Positions 34,187 to 45,954 of a DNA stretch of 64,000 nucleotides are shown one piece after another (position 1 is the first letter of the stretch; the number at the start of each line of letters is the position of its first letter). The stretch spans positions 27,523,001 through 27,587,000 of the forward strand of contig JAZBRS010000023.1 in assembly GCA_037176725.1 (NCBI GenBank), in the 5' to 3' direction. Both the position numbers and the translations under genes were made by a program. A model generated the notes under the pieces. It saw only the letters and a program-made list of their open reading frames with translations. It made no database searches and had not been told where the DNA came from. The DNA comes from Posidonia oceanica. Taxonomy: Eukaryota; Streptophyta; Magnoliopsida; Alismatales; Posidoniaceae.

Positions 34187-35791
34187 GTGAAGAGACAGAG
34201 GAGACTACCTCGATCCGCTCCTTCTCAAAATTTTTGCCATGACGACAATGAGATCGTCTCCTCGGCGAAACTTGATCATGCGATGGAGGGTCGAGGGGAT
34301 GACCTGATGCTTGTGGAGCCAAAGGTGCCCAAGCAAAAAATTGAAGTTAGGCTCTAGGTCGACGACGTAGAATTCGACATCGAATGTGACTGGGCCAATA
34401 ATGAGAGGAATAATCAAAATCCCTAGAGCGTCATGGTGGGTATTATCAAAAGCTGTCATTCCCTTTATCGCTGGGGTGATATCCTCGGCTTTGAATCCGA
34501 GCTTCGTTGCTGTACGCAAGAGACAGACGTTAAGGCCTGACCCATTATCGACCAGCGTAGGGGGAATGCGGAAGTTTTTGAATTGTACCGTGACGAACAA
34601 GGGTTGGTTATGATTAATCCCCACTGGAGGAACTTCATCACTTGCGAAAGAGATGACCTGGGGCTCAGCAATCATCTCGACCATGCTTTCCAAGGCTGCA
34701 GGTTCAATAGTTTGGGACACATGGGCGGCTTGGAACACGCGAAGAAAAGCCTCATGGTGTTCGGTAGATGTGTGTATCAGGTCCCAAATGGAATTGTCGG
34801 CTCTAACCTTCTTTAGTTGGGAAGTGATGTCAGCCTTGGGTTGGTCCTTTTTGGTGGTAGGGGGATTGGCTTTGGTGGTTGGCTCAGCTGTGGTGGGTAT
34901 AGGCGGTTGGCCTGATGGTGGAGGTGCTGTAGGCTGGCCTGAGGGTGGAAGTACTGCATGTTCTGGATGGCTAGGCCTAACCGCCGGTGCTAGAGGCTTG
35001 GAGACCCTCCCCGATCGCGTCACTTCCGCACACATTTCTGTGGCATAGTTGTAGGGTACGTGATGGGTGTCCCGGGTTAGGTTGATAACCACGAGAGCAT
35101 GTGCTGCGAGCACAAGAGGGGCTACAAGGGTGCTTATCGGTTGTTGGGGAGATGGATGAGGTTGCTGGGAAGGCAAAGCAGGTGGAGGCTGAGGCCTACC
35201 TAATAGGTGGATAGGGGATTCTGGCTGAGGCCTACCTACAAGGTGCATAAGGGATCCTAGCTGAGGAAGCATGGTGGGCGACGCGGAAGAGTGCTCCGGC
35301 CTGGCACGCGGTCGGATCATATGAACGCCCGACTCGGAGCTAGCGACAGCCGCAAGATAAAGAGAGTCAGGAAAGGGCTCAGACATGTCATAAATGAGCT
35401 CAGAAGGGTCTACCACAGATGTGGTAGACCTAGAAGGGAAGAGAGAGTGGATTCCCAAGGTTCCTGTGCCTCCTAGATAGGAGTGCTCTGGCAGAGGCTG
35501 GCGGACAACGCTGGCAGGGGAAGATGCTGATGCTAATGCAGGGGCCGATGTAGGGGGAGGTGCAGAAGTGGAAGCCTTGTGCGTGTCGATCACAATCATT
35601 CCCGATTCGATCAGGTCCTGAATAGCATTCCGCAGGGTGAAGCAATTATCCGTCGAATGCCTGGTATTTCGATGAAAATTGCAGAAGAGATTCGCCTTGT
35701 GCCAATGTGGCAGTGGGTTTGGCAGTGGGCGAATCTCCAGGAAGCTCAGGAATGACACAACCTTGGGAAGAATGGCACCCAGCGGTTCCAC
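34187..35791 (-). pseudogene. H gag C-terminus and protease (long open stretch)
   Basis: A 528-codon open reading frame starts near 35791. Its N-terminal part has FCNFHRNTRHSTDNC (C-x2-H-x4-H-x4-C, about residues 30-45), the same cluster as in T gag. A Pro/Ser-rich spacer follows (PSHPEHAVLPPSGQP). Then come the pre-protease helix (QLKKVRADNSIWDLI), FVTVQFKNFRIPPTLVDNGS, LNVCLL and LGHLWLHKHQV, a Tat-type retropepsin with an NGS active-site loop. It ends in MAKILRRSGS where D reads AENFEKEQIEVV, near the solo LTR. This is the longest open piece of H. Confidence 0.85.
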
Positions 35792-37028
35792 CGATGGGGC
35801 GAACTTCCACCGATCTGCAGGCCGTTTCTACCTTTTATATTGTCCTTGCTGGACCAGTGCGGCTGAATAGACTGGTCGAGCGGTGGTGGTGATCTATGGT
35901 GTGGGGTGTGCCCTAGGTGCTGGTGCGTAAATCATCTAAGCAGGGGCAAGCTAAGACGCTAGATGAACAGGCGCAGCAGGAGAGTCGACGTATGCAACAG
36001 CGGGCTTCAGAGAATCCTTCTTCCTAGGGCGGCTGCTGCTGTTACCGCTGTTGTTGTTGATGGTGCCGCTGCTGCTGCTGTTGTTGCTGGTGGAGGCCTG
36101 CTTGGTGAACGTAGAGAGTGCGGGGAAGTTGCCACTCCGCAACGAACTCTCTACGCAAGCACCAGCTCGGATGAGTGCAACAAAGGTTGTGACGGGTTGG
36201 ATGCTAAGCAGAGCCCTGGTAGATGGCTGCGCCCCTTTGATTAGGATCTCGATAGACTCCTTGTCAGAGGGCCTATCTCGAACCTATGATGCAAGGGCGC
36301 GCCAGCGGCCGACGTACTCCCCGAACGGTTAGCCGAGATTCTACTTGGTTGCGACCAGGTCGAGGTTGAAGGAGTATTGTTCCAAGAATGCTTGGCTTAA
36401 GTCGTTCCAAGTCCTGATGGCGGTCATGTCAAGCGACGTGAACCACTTGAGGGTCGGATTAGTCAGACTTTTCTGGAATAGGCAGATCAGCAACCTCTCG
36501 TCAGCCTGAAGCTGAGCGAGATCATCGCAGTACGCCTTCAGATGGGCTATGGGGCTGCCCCTACCATTATATTTGTCAATGTCTTGGATTTTGAACTTTG
36601 GCGGGAGTACTGCCTCTAGGAAGTAGCAGAGGTCCCGAAACTGGTAGGACTAGTGGTCAGTACCCTGCACTAGACGTAATGCCTTCTCCAGAACTTCCAC
36701 TCTATTATTGATGGGGTCTGGATTGACTGCTGGAGGTGTTGGGGCAGTAGGGGCAGAGACCACGTATGCCGATTGGGTCGCACCGAGGTGCTCCTCCGGA
36801 TCTACCATCGCGTCGCCTGGTGATGTGACGTGATGGCCAGCGTACCCGTGCGCAGGTGTAGTGTAAGAGGGGATGCATGATGAAGTCTGAACCTGATGCA
36901 AGGGGGCAGATAGATGACATGCTGTGCAGTGGATACAGAGTGCTGGAGCAACAGTGGCCGCACCGGCACGGTGTTGGGCGGTGTGCCTGTGGGGTACTGT
37001 GCTCCAACTAGCCCGAAGGACTGGCCAT
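35792..37028 (-). pseudogene. H gag core (broken)
   Basis: On the - strand this gives GQSFGLVGAQYP (37020), SYTTPAHGYAGHH and VEVLEKALRLVQG (36650-36901). Then, in broken frames, the gag core matching T 20440-20970 follows (DIDKYNGRG, RLFQKS, EYVG). Many stops. The left-to-right partner in T has the same order. It is cut at 37028 by the B-type LTR, so the gag N-terminus, leader and 5' LTR of H lie outside the window. Confidence 0.75.
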
Positions 37029-38612
37029 TGTAGATGTGGATTTGGGAGGTGTTTATGAAGATGACTACGCTTCCACGTACATTGTCAACTTTGTTGTGAT
37101 CGTCACTTATCAATGGACGGACAAGGCGTCTGGGGAGATGATGACGACGTGGGTAGTCAGCTCACTGGATCGACGGCAGGGTGTCGTCCAGTGGCTTCCT
37201 TGTATTACGTGAGCGGATTCCTTTTCCTTCAAAAAACAAGTAACAGAAGATCTGGATGAGTTCATGTGTAGTAAATCGATCAAATAAATAGGAGATAACA
37301 TGAATAAATGCAACTAATACTAACCGGGGGTTGTTCCCCGCATGCATATGCCATGAATCTAATCTAGAGAATGCAATAATGAAAATAAAGAGAATGGAAA
37401 ATGATACTCCCATCACCCTCGTGCTGTATGCAGTGGGATGAGGAAGTAGAGGCACGGTTGGAGCTCCAGGAATCCTTGAGATCTCTGGGATTCAAGGGGG
37501 ATATGGTGATCTAGGGTTTCTGGATTGAAGGTGGAGGCTAGGGTTTCTCTCTTAGAAGATACTCTTTTCCTTAAACCCTAAAATTGGCCACTTTTCTCAA
37601 ATGAATTTGCCTCCCAGGGCACTAACTCACGGAGCCTTTTTATAGGTTCATGGGACACGGGTGGCTTAGACCTAAGAAGGTTCTAGAAGTTTCTAGAAGA
37701 GAACTGATATTTAGGACTAGTCGCCGCCTAGGCAGGCGACTGGCGTAAATATCTCTCGAGAAGATCGTGGAAATGCCGGGGAAACACCGCGTGACCTGGT
37801 CAGCGGGGAGTTCACGTCAGCTAGTCGCCTATAACACAGGCGCCTAACTGTGGCACTAATCAAGCAACTAAAAGATTTGTTTCTGATTTCTAGGAGATAA
37901 ATCCTAGATTGGTTTCTGATTTTTAGGAAGATAAATCACTGATTGAAAAACGTGTTTTAGAAAGATCTAGGTCTTAATTTGGAAGCCACCTAGGATTTTC
38001 TAGATTTATTCCTTTCCTTAATTGATTATATGATATATCATATATTAAATACTTGAAGACCATGGAAATATCGATAACGTAGAAAAAGCGTTATAATAAT
38101 TTATAAAGCCTCCACATGTATTATATTAATGTCCAGGATATTAATTATCAAGCTAGAGAGAGAGAGAAATTGCTAGTCGCCTCTCTCATAGGCCCCTACA
38201 CATTTCAGTCGCCCCTCTGAAAGGCGCCTAGATGTGTCGCTGCTATGGGAGGCAACTAGCTAGGTCTTTTGTATTTTTAACCCTGTCTTTTAAGTTAATC
38301 CATAGAAACATGATAAAACCCCGGGAAACTTCAGAAATCTCATGAAATCGTAAAAACATCTTCTTTAACTCAAATCTGCCATTGATCTGAGTAGGAAAAA
38401 GGGTACTCAAGGTACTCGGACTTGCCACGAGTCTGAGTGCACTAGCTATGCCACAGCTAACTGCCTTGAGTCAAGTAAAATCAAGCGATGCTTTAAACAA
38501 ATCATGGAAAATCTAGAAAATGTGTTATTAAGCCTTGGTTGTGTGATATGGGGCGCCTAGTTGGTTCCTTTCCTCTAAGAACTCTCAGAAATGCGAAAAT
38601 AGGATATCTACA
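37029..38612 (-). repeat. 3' LTR of a B-type element inserted in H gag
   Basis: On the - strand it begins TGTAGATATCC at 38612 and ends CACATCTACA at 37029; 1584 bp. It is followed on its outer side (38613) by the PPT. It has no target duplication across itself (GCCAT left, GATGC right), so it is the 3' LTR of a longer element, not a solo LTR. It is inverted with respect to 32649-34181. Short GGCGACT/AGTCGCC motifs lie at 37720-37860 and 38165-38260. Confidence 0.88.
37635..37644 (-). promoter_or_regulatory. TATA box of B-type 3' LTR
   Basis: TATAAAAAGG on the - strand, at the equivalent place to 33539 in the sister LTR. A transcript from it would run leftward into H. Confidence 0.7.
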
Positions 38613-38632
38613 GATGCCCCTCCTTGGAGCTG
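38613..38632 (-). other. Polypurine tract of B-type element
   Basis: On the - strand CCAAGGAGGGGCATC lies directly before the LTR TG at 38612. Confidence 0.7.
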
Positions 38633-38837
38633 ATCTTGGAATAAGATCGGTTCCAAGGTAAGAACGATGTCCTATTGAGCATTTCCTGAAAAGGAGAGCT
38701 CTGTCTCAAACATTTTGCCGATTGGGTAGCCAAAGGAAAGATAAAAAGAGGTTTAAACTGCCATCATATTGGAGACTCAGGCATGGTGGGACCAAGTCAG
38801 TTTCAGAACAGGTGTCGCAGCCGATGTCAAGACCAGG
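38633..38837 (-). other. B-type element 3' UTR, piece 1
   Basis: Non-coding stretch between the PPT and solo LTR C. It ends with the duplicated target CCAGG (38833-38837) and continues at 44463. Confidence 0.5.
38833..38837. repeat. Left target-site duplication of solo LTR C
   Basis: CCAGG, identical to 44463-44467. Confidence 0.92.
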
Positions 38838-41800
38838 TGTTGACACCCCATCTTGGCAGGCTTGGACTTTGGAGCCCTCCTAGTGATTGCTGGACTCAAA
38901 CCCAAACCAAACCAAACCCTAACCCTCTTCTTTACCCTTCAAAACTAGCCAAACTTGACCTAAGCCTTTACCCCTCTTCCCAAGCTCAAAACCTGATCAA
39001 AATCCATAGGAAAACCCATCAACACCTACTTAACAAACCCACCTAAACACTTAGAAATTCTCAAACCAAGAACCCCTCCCAAAAACCCTAGGAAACTTAG
39101 GCAAAACTACCCTTTTTCTACACCTCAAAACCCCTCCAAAACTTTCTCAAAACTAAACCAAAACCCTGGGACCAAAACTAGAAATCCTAGACCCCACACC
39201 CGCCAAGTTTCACCCCTTTCCGAGACCTCTAAGACCCCTTTTGGCCAAATTATCGTTTTCTCTCTCCTGAATTATCGTTTTCTCTCTCCTAGATTATCGT
39301 TTTCTCTCTCCTCTCTCTCTCCTGATTATCCTCCTCCTTTTCATCCCCTTTTCTCCCACTTTCTTGCCTGGCTGTGGGCCCCCTTTGTGCTTCTATCTCT
39401 TCTCTATCTTATTTCTATTTTTACTTTATTTTTAGCATTTTCCTTGATTTTTTAAAAATTATTTCCTCCAACTCATCTCTTTTCCCCTTTATTCCTCCTT
39501 TTTTCCCTCTTCTTCTTCCCCCTCTTTTCCTCTTCCTTTCCTTTGCTAAAATCCATAAAAAACCTTAAAAATGTCTAAAACTCTAAAACATAAGAGAAAC
39601 AAACCAGAACTCTAAGAAAAATAATTAAAAAACATTAAACAAACAATTAAAAACCTAAAACTAACTAAATCAAGCTAAAATAGAAAATCAAGGATGCAGA
39701 CTAAAAAATGCAAAACAAACTAAAAGAAAATACTGTAAAATCAAGGAAAAAACTAAAACAAAATCAAGACCAACCAAAAGTAAAGACCCTATCAAAAATG
39801 ATCAAAAACAAACCCTAAAAAGAAGTAAAACAATTAAAAACACCAAGATAAATAATTAATGAAAGAAAAAGCTTAACTTAACAAACCTAAGAAAGACAAC
39901 CTAAGAACTTAATTAAAAAGAAAATGAGAAACACATTAAAAAGATTTAACAAAACTTAATCAAACAAGAGAAACTTAATTAAAAAACATCAAGGAAAGTT
40001 AAATAAAAAACCAAAAACATAACTCAAAAAGGCTTAAGAAAGAAAACCCTAAAAAGACTAAAACTAAAAAGCCCAAAACCCGTTCTAATTAATATGAAAA
40101 TAAATCCTAAAAAATCCTAATTAATATCCTAAATGCTTAACAAGAAAAACACAATTGAAAGAACATTTTAAAAAAAGACTTAACAACACTTAATCAAGTG
40201 GAAAATAAATTAAAAACAAAAGAAACCCTAAAACCCTAATCAAGCCCAAAACCCCTTTAAACCACACTAATTAACCTAAAAACAGTCATTAAAAAATTTA
40301 ATCAAGACCCTAACCTACAACACAATCACACTAATATTTTACTTTTTTTCCTAATTTATTTCTCCCCTTTCTTCTCCTCCATTTCTCTTCCTCCTCTTAT
40401 CCTTTTTTCTTTTTTTCTCTCTGCTGGGCCCGTCAGCCCGTTTCCTTTCTTTTTTTACTTTTTTTCAAATCCGCGGCCCAGCCCACGGTCACAGTTCTCT
40501 TCTTCCTCCTTCCCTCCGCACAGTACTCCCTCTTCCACCTTCTGCAACCGCACCTGCCACAGTCAGCATCTCAGTCTTCTGCCATTGCCAGGCTTGCGCT
40601 CGCACGCCTTCTGCTCGGACCGGACCGGCGTGCGCCGAACTCCGTCCGTGCTCCTGCCACCGCCCCCTCAGCATTCAATTGCCACAGCCACAGACTTGCA
40701 AAATCAGAGAGAAAGGGAAACCATCAGAAACCATAACCAGGAGGGGAGGAAGAGAGCAAACCAAGACCGAAGCATCCCCGGAAGACACCACCCCCGAGTG
40801 ATTCCCAACCAGAGAGAGCAACCTGAGAGAGCAATTCCAGAGTGTTCTTCCCCACCTGAGCGACCTCCTTTCTTCCTCCTCTTCACCCTCCAATTCCAGA
40901 GGAGAGAGGGCAGTGAGGGAGAGCTTGAGAGTCCTCCTTGGCATCCCAGAGAGAAGCCACCATTCCAGAGCATTCCCACACCCAATCCTTCTCCTTTTCC
41001 CTCTGAAATCCCCACCAGACCATCCTCTTCCTTTTCCAGCAACACAACACCCTTCCGAGCCTTCATCTCTCTCCCAATTGTTCCCCCAAACTCACCCAGC
41101 AACCCTGCATCCTCTCTTCACCATTTCACTGCCATTCCACCACTGAATCCACCCCAGATCACCCGACAGTCCACCTGTAAACCCAACACAACCCACTCCG
41201 CAATTGCCTTCACCACAGCCCACTACTTCATCCCAGATTCCTCCCAGATAATCACCAAACCTCCACCTTCCAGAAACACCTAGCCTCCGGCCCTATCCCT
41301 CACCACCGGCCAAGAACTACACTACAAACACCTGTGCCACCTACTGTCCAGAAAATCAACCATCTCCCAAATCCACTCCACGCTCTCCAGAACTGCAACC
41401 CAGCTATCCATAACCACTCCTCGGACCTCCAGCAACTTCCCGGAAGGCCCCATCAGGTCCGACGAGCAGCAAACAAAACCCCCAACCTCCGGCTCCATTC
41501 TGTGAACCCAAAAACTGCCGGATCTCTCCTTGAGCTGTGGAGCTTCAGTCCAATCGATCGAGAAGCACCAGAAGCACTCCCAGAAGCAGTTCCGACCTTC
41601 GTGAGCGGCTGACGACCACCGCAGCAGCCAGACGACCTCCGCCGACGACTGCTGAAGCTGCTGAGGTCGGGAGGGCGATTCAGACGCGAAAAGAGGTAGA
41701 TCCTTACACCCTTAGCTTCCTCTTCTTCCCCTACTGCTTCTCCGCTCTTTAGAATCGCTTTTTCGGCCCTCCTGCTGTATGGTCAACTTCCGGTCAGACC

Positions 41801-42049
41801 TTCTTCCCCGATGAGCTTCTCCGGCCGTCGCTTCGCTCCGGCGACCGTTCCAGACCATTCCAGGCCACGCCGTCCTCCGTCGAACGCCGCCCGCCTCCGA
41901 CAGCTCCGGGAGCGACTCCTCCGCCCGACAGCGCGTCCTCAGCCCCCCTGTGCCGACGGTCACGAGCTCCAGCAGCTAGCTGCTACAGTGCTCGTCACCG
42001 TCGGCCGACACTGTGCATTTATTTTTCGTTTATATGGTTTTTATGTGAA

Positions 42050-42990
42050 TATTGCATGTTTAGCTTAAGTTTTCTTATTTTTGCGTTTCAGTCCTTCTAT
42101 CATTTATTCTGCTTTGTTTTTTATTTAAAACCATGCTAAATTGCATTAAATGTTTCTGTTTTTCTGTATTTACACTCCAGTCCGTTTACTGTGCTTTCTA
42201 GTTATAAATATTTATGCTTTAGCCCTTCTGTTTTCAATTTTTGCACATAGGCCCTGCAGTAGATCATTTAATTTAAATGCCTTAATTTTGCCATATCATA
42301 TTGCATTCTGTATCCCTGTGTTTTACTGTTTTTGCATTTAGGTCCCATGCACTGTAGTAACTTAGGTTCCATTTTTAATTTTTGCATACTGCATTGCATA
42401 TTTTACCTTCTGATTTTTCATTTTTACATCTAGGTCCTTTTTAAATGCACAGTAGTCATTTTGCATGCATTTTAGCTTATTGCATTGCATTTTCAACCTT
42501 GCATTTTTTAAAAATCGCATATCAGTCCATGGTCTGTGATTTCAGAGCATATTTTGCATATTAAATTGCATTTTTGATCCTGCATGATTTAAAAATGACA
42601 CATAGGTCCTTCGCATCCCTTTAAAATCATGTAAAATGCCTGTTTTGCCCTTAATCTTGCATTTTAGCTCCCATGTTTGCAAAATTGCATGTAGGCCCTC
42701 CACTTGCATTCCCAAACTCCCCAGAACCCCGTTTCCTGGAAAAATTGCATTTTAGCCCCTAATGTTTTCTAAATTGCATTCTAACTTGCCATTTGTTTTC
42801 AAAACTCCCCTGTTGCATACCCACCTTTAAATATTGTCTCTTTTAACCTATCCTTTGCAAAATTATCCTCTGTCCCCTCCTGTTTTCAAGATCCCTGCCT
42901 AAAAGCCCCAATCTTTTCCGAACTTTAGCATTTAAACCCCTGTTTTCTTCTAAAATCCCTCCTGAGTCCTTTTTTGCATTTTGCATGCAT
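42050..42990 (+). repeat. Degenerate TGCATNTAGGTCC word field in LTR C
   Basis: At least eight variants of TTGCATTTAGGTCC/TTGCATGTAGGCCC are spaced 50-110 bp apart. The same field occurs in reverse in LTR D at 47880-48560. Confidence 0.6.
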
Positions 42991-43319
42991 TTGCACTCAT
43001 ATAGTCTTGCATTTAGCACCTTTCGCACACACTAAAGCCCCCTTAGCTCCCTTTCATCTGGGAGGACCTTCTTGCACACCCCTAGGACCTCCTGAACACT
43101 TAGATCTGTTCTTCTCCCCTGTTCTGGCCCCTCCGTCTTGGAGCTGCAATATCTTCCAATCCGATCGTTGGATCTCCCCAAATAAGCTGCCAGAGCGACC
43201 CCGGCGGAGTATTCTTCAGCATGGACCAATCGGATTTCAGATCAGGCTTCGGATATCCAAGGTAAGTCCCCCTGAACTTCGGCAGTATTGTTTTGCATAT
43301 CATTCGCATCGCATGGCTT

Positions 43320-43760
43320 TTACGCACCCTTTTTCTTTTTGTCTTGCACCGTTTTGCGTGCCGTCTCTTTGTCTTGCACTGTTTTGCGTGCCCTTTGGTT
43401 TTCTTGCTCCGTTTTGCGTGCGGTTCTGTTTTCTCGCACCGTTTTGCGTGCCGCCTCTTTGTCTTGCACCGTTTTGCGTGCCCTTTGGTTTTCTTGCTCC
43501 GTTTTGCGTGCCCTTTGATTTTCTTGCTCCGTTTTGCGTGCAGTTCTGTTTTCTCGCACCGTTTTGCGTGCTGCTTCCTTGTCTTGCACTGTTTTGCGTG
43601 CCGCTTTGTTTTCTTGCTCTATTTTGCACCCTTTTTCGTTTCCCTGCACTATTTCACATTCCTGTTCCGTTTCTCGCATCGTTTTGCGTGCCCACCTCGT
43701 TTCTTGCATCGTTTTGCGTTCTTGCTTCGTTTCTCGCACCGTTTTGCGTGTTTTATGTTG
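43320..43760 (+). repeat. 30-bp minisatellite GTTTTGCGTGCC in LTR C
   Basis: About 14 units of CACCGTTTTGCGTGCC followed by a variable TTTGGTTTTCTTGC-like half, unit about 30 bp. The reverse counterpart in D is at 46600-46870. T and A have weaker versions (17440-17700, 1060-1400). Its Cys/Phe/Arg-rich ORFs on both strands are artefacts. Confidence 0.88.
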
Positions 43761-44462
43761 TTTCCCCTTTGCATGTCGCCTGCATTGCCTGTTTTCCCTG
43801 CTGTTTTGTTTTATCGCCCGCATTTGCATATAGGACAGTGATGCTTACTGCCTGGAGTTCTCACGAGCCAGGTTTCGCCCGGTTCGGAACACAGACAGCA
43901 TTGCTGAGCGCTTAGATTGCACGTTTACTTTCTTGCATTGCTTTCCCTCACTTAGAGCACACCTTTGAGCATTTAGATAGGCATTCATTGGCACTTAGGC
44001 ATTTAAAGTCCGCATTTCCCTGCGTATGCGAGCGTAAGCCTAGAAAGACCGATTCTCGGGCGTGTCGGGGGTGCCTAACACCTTCCCCGTACGTAACAGG
44101 AGTCCTTGCCCTCTCTCTTGGCCCGCAATGACCATATTGCCCTTGTCCTAGGCATGAGTCACATCATTTGCATTCATTTGCATCTTATTCCTTTTGCATT
44201 GCCTAGCATTGCATCTTTTGCTCGGTTTTGCGTGATTATTCACGCATTTCCCCGGTTTTCCTTGTCTCCCGATTTAATAGACTTGGTGGCGACTCCGATT
44301 TTGTCTTATCTTCTTCTTTTCTTTCCCTTTTTTCTCTCTTTTAAATGTTTTCGAGTTAAGTCTTCCTTCTCGGACATAGCCGCTAATAGTGAGCCTGATT
44401 CTGATCGGTGCACGCGAGCTTTGGCAATGTGCATGGACGATCCGAACACTGGGATTACTACA

Positions 44463-45954
44463 CCAGGTCAACCATGCAAGGGTGCTCCAACGGGGCAGGA
44501 ACTAAGGAGGAAATCATGGGGTTTTATTCCGACACGATTGAATGGGAGTTTGGCATCTTGTTCGAGACTTCACTCGGATTGGAATTGATAAAAGGATAGG
44601 TAGGAACTAGGTTGGTTTTAGGAGAATCACATGTCCTAAGGGTTTCTAACACTCTTGAAGGTCATTTGGCTCCGTCCGTGCTTCACTTCTGATGATATGA
44701 GAGAATGCATGATACATGATTCAAGCAAACAATGATAATGCAAGGTCAACATACGATGCAATGAATGGTCCATATGCTAGGTTAGGCCAGTGGGGTACGG
44801 TTGGTCCCAAACCATATGGACATATGCAAAATGAATGAATGCAATTTGTTGTGGTCAAGTGTTTTCCGTCCTCGAGTGTGACCGATACTCTCAGGAAAGG
44901 ACTATCGTCCCACAGCTTGATTTGGCAAGTAAAGAGGTTCCATGCATAGAGAACCAGGTGAGGGAGTGAACCCTTCACCTGCCAAAGCGATGTTACATCT
45001 TTTAGTCGTAGTAGTGGTGTCAGTGGACATAGTGTGAGCTTTGGGGCAGGGGCTCGTCCCTCATCTTCACTTTTCAATTCGCAGTTGGGCAGAATCATCC
45101 TTTATGAAAGGGGGCAAAGGATGGTCTGTCCTAATGTTCGAGTCGCCGTTGAGCTTGGCACCTGGATTAGTCGCCTGTTGTAGGGGCGACGTGCAATCTT
45201 CTAGCTAATTTGTCTCGAAATCCGATTTATCCTCTATTTTTCTCGATAAGAGGGGATAAAAGGAGGCTGTACTTGTCTTCCAGAGGTCATTCTGCAGAAT
45301 TAATCCCCTCCCATTTTGGCCTCAGACTCTTCTTCCTCCCTTCCACTCAATACCACCCGGCTCTCCTCTCCGACGATTCGGCGGTGCGACACGACTCCAG
45401 CGGTGCGGCGGCGGTGCGACCGGTCTTCTCTCCTCCTCTTCACCCGATGGTAAGCAATGGCAGTGGGGTGATGCGAACGGCGGCGGCTCGAACAGTGGTA
45501 CTCACCGGCGAAGGAGGTATTCTCCTCCTCTCCTCCATCTTCCTTGCTTCTATGTGGTGTGGCTGGTGGCATTGGGCAGTGATGGATGGCCGGAGAGGGC
45601 AGACGGCCGACAGTCAGTGGGAAAGTTTTTTTTTTTTTGTTGGTTTGAATAGAAAATTTTAAGGATGTTGATTTATTGATGTATTTGTGAATGAATGGGA
45701 TTTGTTTGTAAATGCATGGAAATTATTTGTGAATGAATGAGGATGTAGAATGTGAATTAATTTTTTTGTGAATTTTCATGTGGTGAATGAATGATTTGTT
45801 TTTTTTTTGGAATTGTATATTGAATAGAAGGAGAGTATTTTGTGAGTTTACCTTGCAGGAAAAGAATATTTTTTATCGAAATTTACAGGGAGGTTATGTC
45901 AAATTTCTTTTTCTTTTCATAAATTAGGAGATTTATTTTATTTATTAATGATGG
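44463..45954 (-). other. B-type element 3' UTR, piece 2 (unassigned)
   Basis: Continues 38837 after solo LTR C. No recognisable coding. It includes a GTCGCC motif pair at 45140-45190 (GAGTCGCC, GGGGCGAC), a GATAAAAGGAGG TATA-like word near 45255 and an AT-rich end (45600-45954). The 150-codon + strand frame at 45210-45662 has no motif. It could also belong to another truncated element. Confidence 0.4.

Larger units (their letters stand above)
5487..37028 (-). mobile_element. Element H: decayed Tat-lineage Ty3/gypsy element interrupted by T and a solo LTR
   Basis: From right to left on the - strand the order is gag (37028-35792), gag tail and PR (35791-34187), G-patch and linker (32643-30620), RT (30620-29475), RNase H and IN (15037-13040), extra ORF (11527-10325), tandem-repeat 3' UTR (9957-8222), PPT (8221-8203) and 3' LTR (8202-5487). 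Element D at 45955-64000 is a close relative and served as the guide for orientation and breaks. H is cut by T at 15038-29469 and by solo LTR B at 32649-34181, and its gag is cut at 37028 by a B-type element. Many in-frame stops show it is inactive. Its 5' LTR is not in the window. Confidence 0.85.
38838..44462 (+). mobile_element. Solo LTR C, 5.6 kb, Ogre-sized
   Basis: TGTTGACACCCC...GATTACTACA, 5625 bp, with a perfect CCAGG duplication. It begins like D's LTR (TGTTGACACC) rather than the TGTAGACACC of the others and is homologous to D's LTR over its length. Internal content in order: telomere-like CCCTAAAACCC words; a 21-bp ATTATCGTTTTCTCTCTCC unit in three copies (39249-39320); an A-rich region (39540-40330); a CT-rich and CpG-rich block (40380-42000) with meaningless open frames up to 232 codons on +; a field of TGCATTTAGGTCC-like words (42050-42990); a 30-bp minisatellite (43320-43760); and the conserved LTR block (44042-44110). 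No gene. Confidence 0.9.

Noticed and set aside
37029..38612. Second solo LTR of the B family
   Set aside because: No target duplication (GCCAT versus GATGC) and it is followed by a PPT, so it is the 3' LTR of a longer element rather than a solo LTR.
40585..41283. 232-codon + strand ORF in solo LTR C
   Set aside because: It lies wholly in a GC- and CT-rich LTR stretch, has no domain motif, and overlaps long open frames on the other strand. The LTR copy in D does not keep the frame clearly. It is composition, not a gene.
43288..43915. Cys/Phe-rich ORFs on both strands (up to 313 codons)
   Set aside because: They are translations of a 30-bp minisatellite. The repeat length is divisible by three, so open frames appear in several phases.
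45210..45662. 150-codon + strand ORF as a host gene fragment
   Set aside because: There is a TATA-like word upstream, but no motif, no introns to judge, and low-complexity context. Left as unassigned.
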